Assembly (NCBI GenBank): GCA_026874595.1
Contig: CM049309.1
Location: 48,964,079 to 49,028,078, forward strand
Origin: Sipunculus nudus
Taxonomy: Eukaryota > Annelida > Sipuncula > Golfingiida > Sipunculidae
Direction: 5' to 3'
DNA length: 64,000 nucleotides
The notes under the pieces were generated by a model. It had not been told where the DNA came from. It ran no database searches and was given only the letters and a program-made list of their open reading frames with translations. Shown piece by piece: positions 58,671 through 64,000 of the stretch. Numbering within the stretch: position 1 is the stretch's first letter; every line of letters begins with the position of its first letter. The translations under genes were made by a program, and so were the position numbers.

Positions 58671-60480
58671 GGGGGTGGCGGGGAGGATTCAAGTGATCGC
58701 TTGGCGATTGCATATATATCTAGCTTACAGTTGCAACTTATAAGACAGCATATAGATCTACAGAGACGTTGCAAGACATTAGGTTGACATTTGCTCAAAG
58801 TACTGGATTTTTAGAGGTGTTTATTATGAGTAGTTAACCTTTTTAAAATAAAATTCTTAACAGTCTTGATACTGAAAGAAAACGCACCACTATTTTGGAA
58901 CCAAATTTTTTTTAATATATTGATCGACCAGAGGAAAATATGTCCGAAAAATACAAAATGGGTGATTTTAAATTCATGAGATATCCGAGGCGGCCTATCA
59001 ATCAGAAGCTATAATTTACACCATTTCAAATAATTAATCTGTATATTAGTTGTTGTGTGCAGCACAATATTCCATTTTTCAGTTTAGATCATTTGTACCA
59101 CGCAAGGCTTACCTCAGAAGGCTCAGAAACTAAAAACTCGTATGAATACCGCATCAAGGTGCAAGATTAGTTTTAATAAACCGGAACATTTTCTTCCGTA
59201 ACGCTTTAAAAACCTTAACCTTACGGTAAATAGACGAAGTTTTTACTTTAGTCTAATATCTTTTTAAAACAAATTAATTGGTCGGTAGAAATACATGAAA
59301 AAGAAAGAACAAATTGAAAGACTGTTTCAGCCAATTACTGAATAGAGGTTATATAAAAAAACACGTTTCTGGTAAGAAACAAAAAAGTTAATTCACTTTT
59401 CAACATTACTTTCGGAAGTAAGCATAATGGAAATATTAGAAAATTGCCATAAATGTTGGTAATATGATGATTGCAAATCATATATATAGACTCTTTATTT
59501 TCCTGTACATCGCGTGCTTCTTGGCAACCGTTCAAGTGAAAACAGGTCATGTGCTTGTTAGTTTCAAGTTCCGACAAGGTGGCATCTGGCACTTTATAGA
59601 CAGTGTGCCTTGAATGTGGTTTTTAACCGTTTAAACAAATGGCGTCTCCTTTTCGGCGCCGTCCCAATCGTTTTGTCTCCCTTAACATAGTTATAGACCA
59701 TCTTGGGCACATGTGGCGTTATTTTTGTATACTGGGGTTAATCTCATATAAATATAATACAAGTCGGGACTAATAAAATCTGATTTAAAGGGGAAGTTTA
59801 AACTCTCAGAGAGTTTTTATTTGACCATATTGGTTTATTCGACACAATAACGTTTCTCCTTGTATGAAAAAGGAATCTGAAATCTGATAACATTTAATAT
59901 ACATAAAAAATATATCTTTGAAAAAAACGAATGAAACGTCTTGGTGTAGCCATTAAGATTGTATTTGTTACATTTTACCATTTAAATAATTTTTGACTGG
60001 ATCGGTTCATTAGGAATTTCGTATGGCACGAATAATCTTGCATGTATAGTTATATCAAATTTTCCACTCTAAAGTAGGTCCGTCCCACTAAAGGACGTTC
60101 ATCCAAATTTTGGAGATATTTATTTACAAAGTTTATTTCTTTTAAATATTACTCATCCGTCAATCAACCAAGCATTCCGCGAGTTTTATTATAATAAAAC
60201 CACCACCATATATTTCATGGAATTTGGGTAAAACAACTAATTTCATATCTTGGAAAACAGTCACCTTGACAGGGTCAAGGTCACTTTTTCGCAAACGTTA
60301 ATTGGTTCTTGATACCATATTAAATGATCAAATATAATTTCACAAGCAAAGTTATAGAAAGTTCCAAAGTGTACATTTCATATGTTAGGCTAAAATGCTT
60401 CATTTTCTATTGCCAGAGTTCTGATAACTTGCTGCCATTTTAACAACCTGGACAGAAATATCAAAGTTCCATATTGTCCA
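58671..60480. other. AT-rich DNA with no recognisable feature
   Basis: Nothing I can support apart from a GGTCAAGGTCA motif near 60270, which matches a nuclear-receptor-type half-site pair but could easily be chance. Confidence 0.45.
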
Positions 60481-60489
60481 AAAACCTAT

Positions 60490-61655
60490 AGGTGTCCCTG
60501 AGTGGCAAGTTTGAGATGATTTCATACAATAAATTGATTTATGAGTTCGCACGCAGTAAACACAAATGTTTTGAAAAACTATGGGGACCTGAGCTTTTAT
60601 TCTATTTCTTAGCCCTGTTTCCCCAGCTGAAGGCAAATGAGGCATTTGAGAGCAACGTGTCCACAGCACTGGGTCACCAAGGAAAATTGTGACGTCAACA
60701 GCTTAAACAATGAAATTGACATGAAACTGACATTTTCTATCCACACGTGTATAGGCTTACACTGGTCATATAAAATGACGGAATATGTCTTGAAAAAAGA
60801 CCAATGAACAGAGTGCATGGGCAAGAGTCGAAACTGTTCAAGAAGTGACAGCCCAGAAGAACAGAACTGACAGTACAAACCAGAAGCGGAGATTAAAAAA
60901 AGTATTCTGTTGGTAAATTTGCATCTAACACGTGGTTTTATAATTTTAGTCAAAATGACCTGCATCAAGTTATAAGACAATGTACACTTTTTCTCTTATA
61001 CTTATTGTGAGCATTATATGATCAACACCAAAATTATGTACAGCTACAAAACTCGAGTATCAATTTTAAGATGCACATTTTCAGTTACAACAGAGATATA
61101 TGAAACCTGGATACTTCAGAATATTTTATTATTAGATGTAAACTTTGTATTCTTGTGATTTAGTTATGTGCTGTATTATTTTGTCTTTAATTCATACATT
61201 CTCATCATTTATGTCATTGGAGTATGTATTAAACATAATCATATATCTGCAAGAACCTAACGGTTAGCTGACAGCCACATGTACGGCCAAGGACCTGCAG
61301 GACCTTGTGTGGTGACAGAGCATTTTGTGCAGCTGGACATTAATTATAGAATGCTATTCCTCTGGACATCAGATCTAGTCAAACTATGCCAATATTCAAA
61401 TAAAAACCAAAGACTTATCTATTCAGAGAAGCTTTCAGAGGGACTGAGTGCTAATTGACTGATAATTTTTTATCTTGTGTTCTCTCGTGTTGTAGTATTT
61501 TCAATATTTATCGTTTATTTGAAAGGTTTTAATGCATCCTTTTTTAGTTTATTGGTATTTTATTCTTTTGTAGTACAATGTAAAGCGACTCAGAGCATTT
61601 TATAATGAATTTGGTGCTCTATAAATTTTAAATAATAATAATAATAATAATTATA
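60490..61655 (+). mobile_element. Probable non-LTR retrotransposon 3' end with (AAT)n tail
   Basis: The right edge reads TGTAAAGCGACTCAGAGC, then GGTGCTCTATAAATTTTAAA, then (AAT)n to 61651. That pattern, a short GC-containing stem region followed by CTATAAAT and a trinucleotide tail, is common at LINE 3' ends. Upstream, a frame at 60492-60620 (YNKLIYEFARSKHKCFEKLWGP) faintly resembles the C-terminal end of L1/Tx1-type ORF2, but the link between the two parts is inference. Confidence 0.45.
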
Positions 61656-61679
61656 TCGTTAATATCAAGTTTCTAAATT

Positions 61680-62110
61680 TTAGGCAGACAAGTCAAACCA
61701 CTACTTGTATATGAGTGATTTAATCGCACAGCAAACAGAAGGCCCAATCGGTTGAACGGTTCCCGAGATATGAGCTTGGATGTCTTCAGCGTAAACGTGA
61801 ACGAAGGTGGCGCCACCGGTCATAAAAATCAAGAAAGCTGTCAAGGATGTATACACATGCCAAATTTCGGGTCGATAAGTCAAACCACTGCCGAGATATG
61901 AGTGATTTTATCCCAAGACGGATGAACAGATGGACGCTGTGCAAAAATGGTTGCAGGTGGCGCATCCATTTTTAGTGTATGTTAATAAAGCTTTCCAAGG
62001 GCTAAATTTGTGCAAAATTTTTAGCCTGATCAGTCGAACGGTTCCCGCGATATATGTGGGTTACTGATTGGGAACAGACGCACAAATTGACGCTAGGCAG
62101 AGAGGAAAGG
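61680..62110 (+). repeat. Dispersed degenerate repeat with GGTGGCGCCACC, cluster 2
   Basis: Landmarks shared with 45.3-46.0 kb: AAGTCAAACCACT (61690, 61876), GAGATATGAG, GGTGGCGCCACC (61806), CATGCCAAATTTCGGG (61857), GATGGACGCT and TTGCAGGTGGCGC. Units are about 125-155 bp. Same orientation as cluster 1. The stretch 62210-62240 next to it has a GC-rich GCGGCGGCGGCCGCGGCG core. Confidence 0.7.
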
Positions 62111-62240
62111 TCAGAGGTCAACCAAAAACGAGTGCGCAGCAGTTCACATATGACCCGATCATAATTCCGAATTTCAAAATACTCCGCCCAGTGGTTACGG
62201 AAGAGTTCTCCGGAAGCCTAAGCGGCGGCGGCCGCGGCGT

Positions 62241-64000
62241 CTGACTAAAAGCATAGTATCCGCAGAACTGATAATAAACGGTATGTGATATTATACGCGA
62301 GTCAACATGGATGTCCTTATGGGTCACAGAAGATGCGTCATGTGTCGAATGGTATCAACTATATCGACAATACAGAGGAAGCAGAAACTGTCAATGGAGT
62401 AGCACATGATTAAAAACGGGAATATGACAATATTTGGTGGTATTAAACGGTCAGATAAACCATGTATTGTATATATAGGAAATGGTTGGGATTTCGAATT
62501 TTTTTTATAATAAACGGGATTTTCTTATAACCGATATGACACTAAACGGGCTTGACTGTATTTTCAACGGCGTGGTTTGTGTCGAGTTCTAAATGCAGTC
62601 TCTGATATAACGATTTCAGTAAGAATTAATACTAAGGCCTTTAGTTTGAATTTTTTATTTTTAAATATTGTTTGACATGGGTCCTAAAATATTTATGGTA
62701 ACTAATAAAAGACACTCTCCATGGCTCAGGCTGTGGCGTTAGGTATTTTCTAGAGATGGAGAAAGTCGAAGACCCTGAAGAAAACGACCGACGGGCCACT
62801 ACAATCAACTCTCATTGACACCCAGGTAATTGAACCCGGTTCGTCAGAGGGCACAGTGGAGCTTGTGTCACTCGACTGTTCTTGTGGCTTTCCTGTAAGT
62901 GCTATCTGTCGTCTTTACAGAAAACTCAGAGTACTCATCGGTAAAACCGACTAGAACTTTCGTAATCAACAGAAATAAACGTGTGTAATTATTCCTGAAT
63001 TAAAAACTGATTTTGTGTCGTCTTTGGAGCAGAATTGATCACCACGGGTATCAGTATTGCTGTTTTCATCAACTGCGTGCGAAACTTGGCAAGAGTCTTA
63101 ATTAAAATGGCAGTTAAACATAGGACTGGCAAGTAATCAAAGGCAACTCAACGACCATTTGATGCCGAAATCCTTTAGATTACAGTTAATCATTATGTTA
63201 AAAATAACACATGATTTTACCTCGTGTGTCTGTTCCATTGATTTTAGCATGCCGACCTATTTCACAGTTTCATCTGTGACAGTTAACATACTTTTTGCGT
63301 ACGAATTTTCAATTGAATCCAGAGATGTTTATTAAGAGATTGATTCATGTGGAAGGTTTTAGTCCTTTTCAGGGGACGAATGAAATTTAAAACTGACCCT
63401 GTAATACCCTTGAATGATCACTTCATATATACATTAAGTGAATGTTATTTGCCTTTGAGCAAGTACGTTATTTTCTTTAAAGCAAAGGGTACTCGGCATG
63501 AAATAAGGATTTGACGTTTAATCAAATTTCTTTATAAATCATCTGGTCAGTTAAATATGTCAACTGGCTATTGATACCATTTAATATGTATATAGACTTC
63601 ATCTTATTAAATATGTAATGGGTTGAGACGAATATGGGTAGAACGTTATATCCTAGAGTTTTTTTTTCATATATAAATACATTCATCTTTAAATTTGTAA
63701 AATTTGTGCGGACATATCCTCTCGATCGACGCTATATGATAACCTTATTTTTCGGCCTATGGTCAAACAGTGCCCGACTTCGTGGAAGCAGATTTTAAAT
63801 TCATAAAAATAATATATGATAATAATATACTATATGTATAATATGCATAACCAAATAGCGTATCGTGATTTGAAAGCCTCTGGGAAATGATGCTATGGAC
63901 ACAAAAAAATGCAGAAGCGGCAAAAACATCAAGGCTTAAGGAAATCGGATAAAAACAAACACAGGTTGTGTTATGGGCTATGTGATAAATTGCTGTATGA
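62241..64000. other. AT-rich DNA with no recognisable feature
   Basis: No open frame of note, no repeat and no RNA gene recognised up to the end of the window. Confidence 0.5.

Overview
This window is a gene-poor, AT-rich stretch of a metazoan nuclear genome. I find no intact protein-coding gene, no rRNA gene, no functional tRNA gene and no CRISPR array. The mix of long dinucleotide microsatellites, tRNA-derived SINEs, L1/Tx1-like LINE remains, a piggyBac relic, hAT-like elements and a degenerate repeat built around GGTGGCGCCACC points to a marine invertebrate. I infer a lophotrochozoan, most likely a mollusc, from the general look of the repeats; no diagnostic gene confirms it.

Layout. 0-7 kb: a foldback repeat; a decayed piggyBac-like transposase (1253-2920) split by a 377-bp MITE with a perfect 8-bp target duplication; a complete miniature LTR element (TRIM, 3355-3815); a GC-rich minisatellite; and two elements with hAT-like subterminal motif clusters. 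7-20 kb: mostly unique AT-rich DNA with one tRNA-derived SINE (11.06-11.27 kb) and microsatellites. 20-25 kb: a second copy of that SINE, a second TRIM copy, a minus-strand L1/Tx1-like LINE (21.68-24.48 kb) whose 3' end holds a 569-bp insertion with a 9-bp target duplication, and a solo LTR of the TRIM family. 25.4-28.3 kb: a second SINE type, a near-identical 508-bp tandem duplication, a degenerate repeat and a 486-bp spaced duplication. 33.2-35.3 kb: a purine-rich satellite of about 31-bp monomers arranged in a 122-bp higher-order repeat. 45-62 kb: a dispersed GGTGGCGCCACC repeat (two clusters), a long mosaic repeat (49-50 kb), a second, internally deleted LINE copy (51.4-51.96 kb), a G-rich repeat pair, a homogeneous 37-bp minisatellite (56.17-56.6 kb) and a LINE-like 3' tail (61.6 kb).

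Most notable is the TRIM family. It has LTRs of about 156 bp (TGTTAC...GTAACA), a primer-binding site complementary to the 3' end of tRNA-Pro, a polypurine tract, and an internal region of only 115-139 bp with no coding capacity. Its LTR also carries tRNA-type A-box and B-box promoter motifs 43 bp apart. That makes it an animal parallel to plant Cassandra TRIMs, which carry 5S rRNA promoter sequence in their LTRs. Two copies keep both LTRs and one is a solo LTR. The second strong result is the nested history of the other elements: two insertions can be reconstructed precisely from target duplications, one inside the codons next to a transposase catalytic Asp, the other confirmed by an empty site in a paralogous LINE copy.
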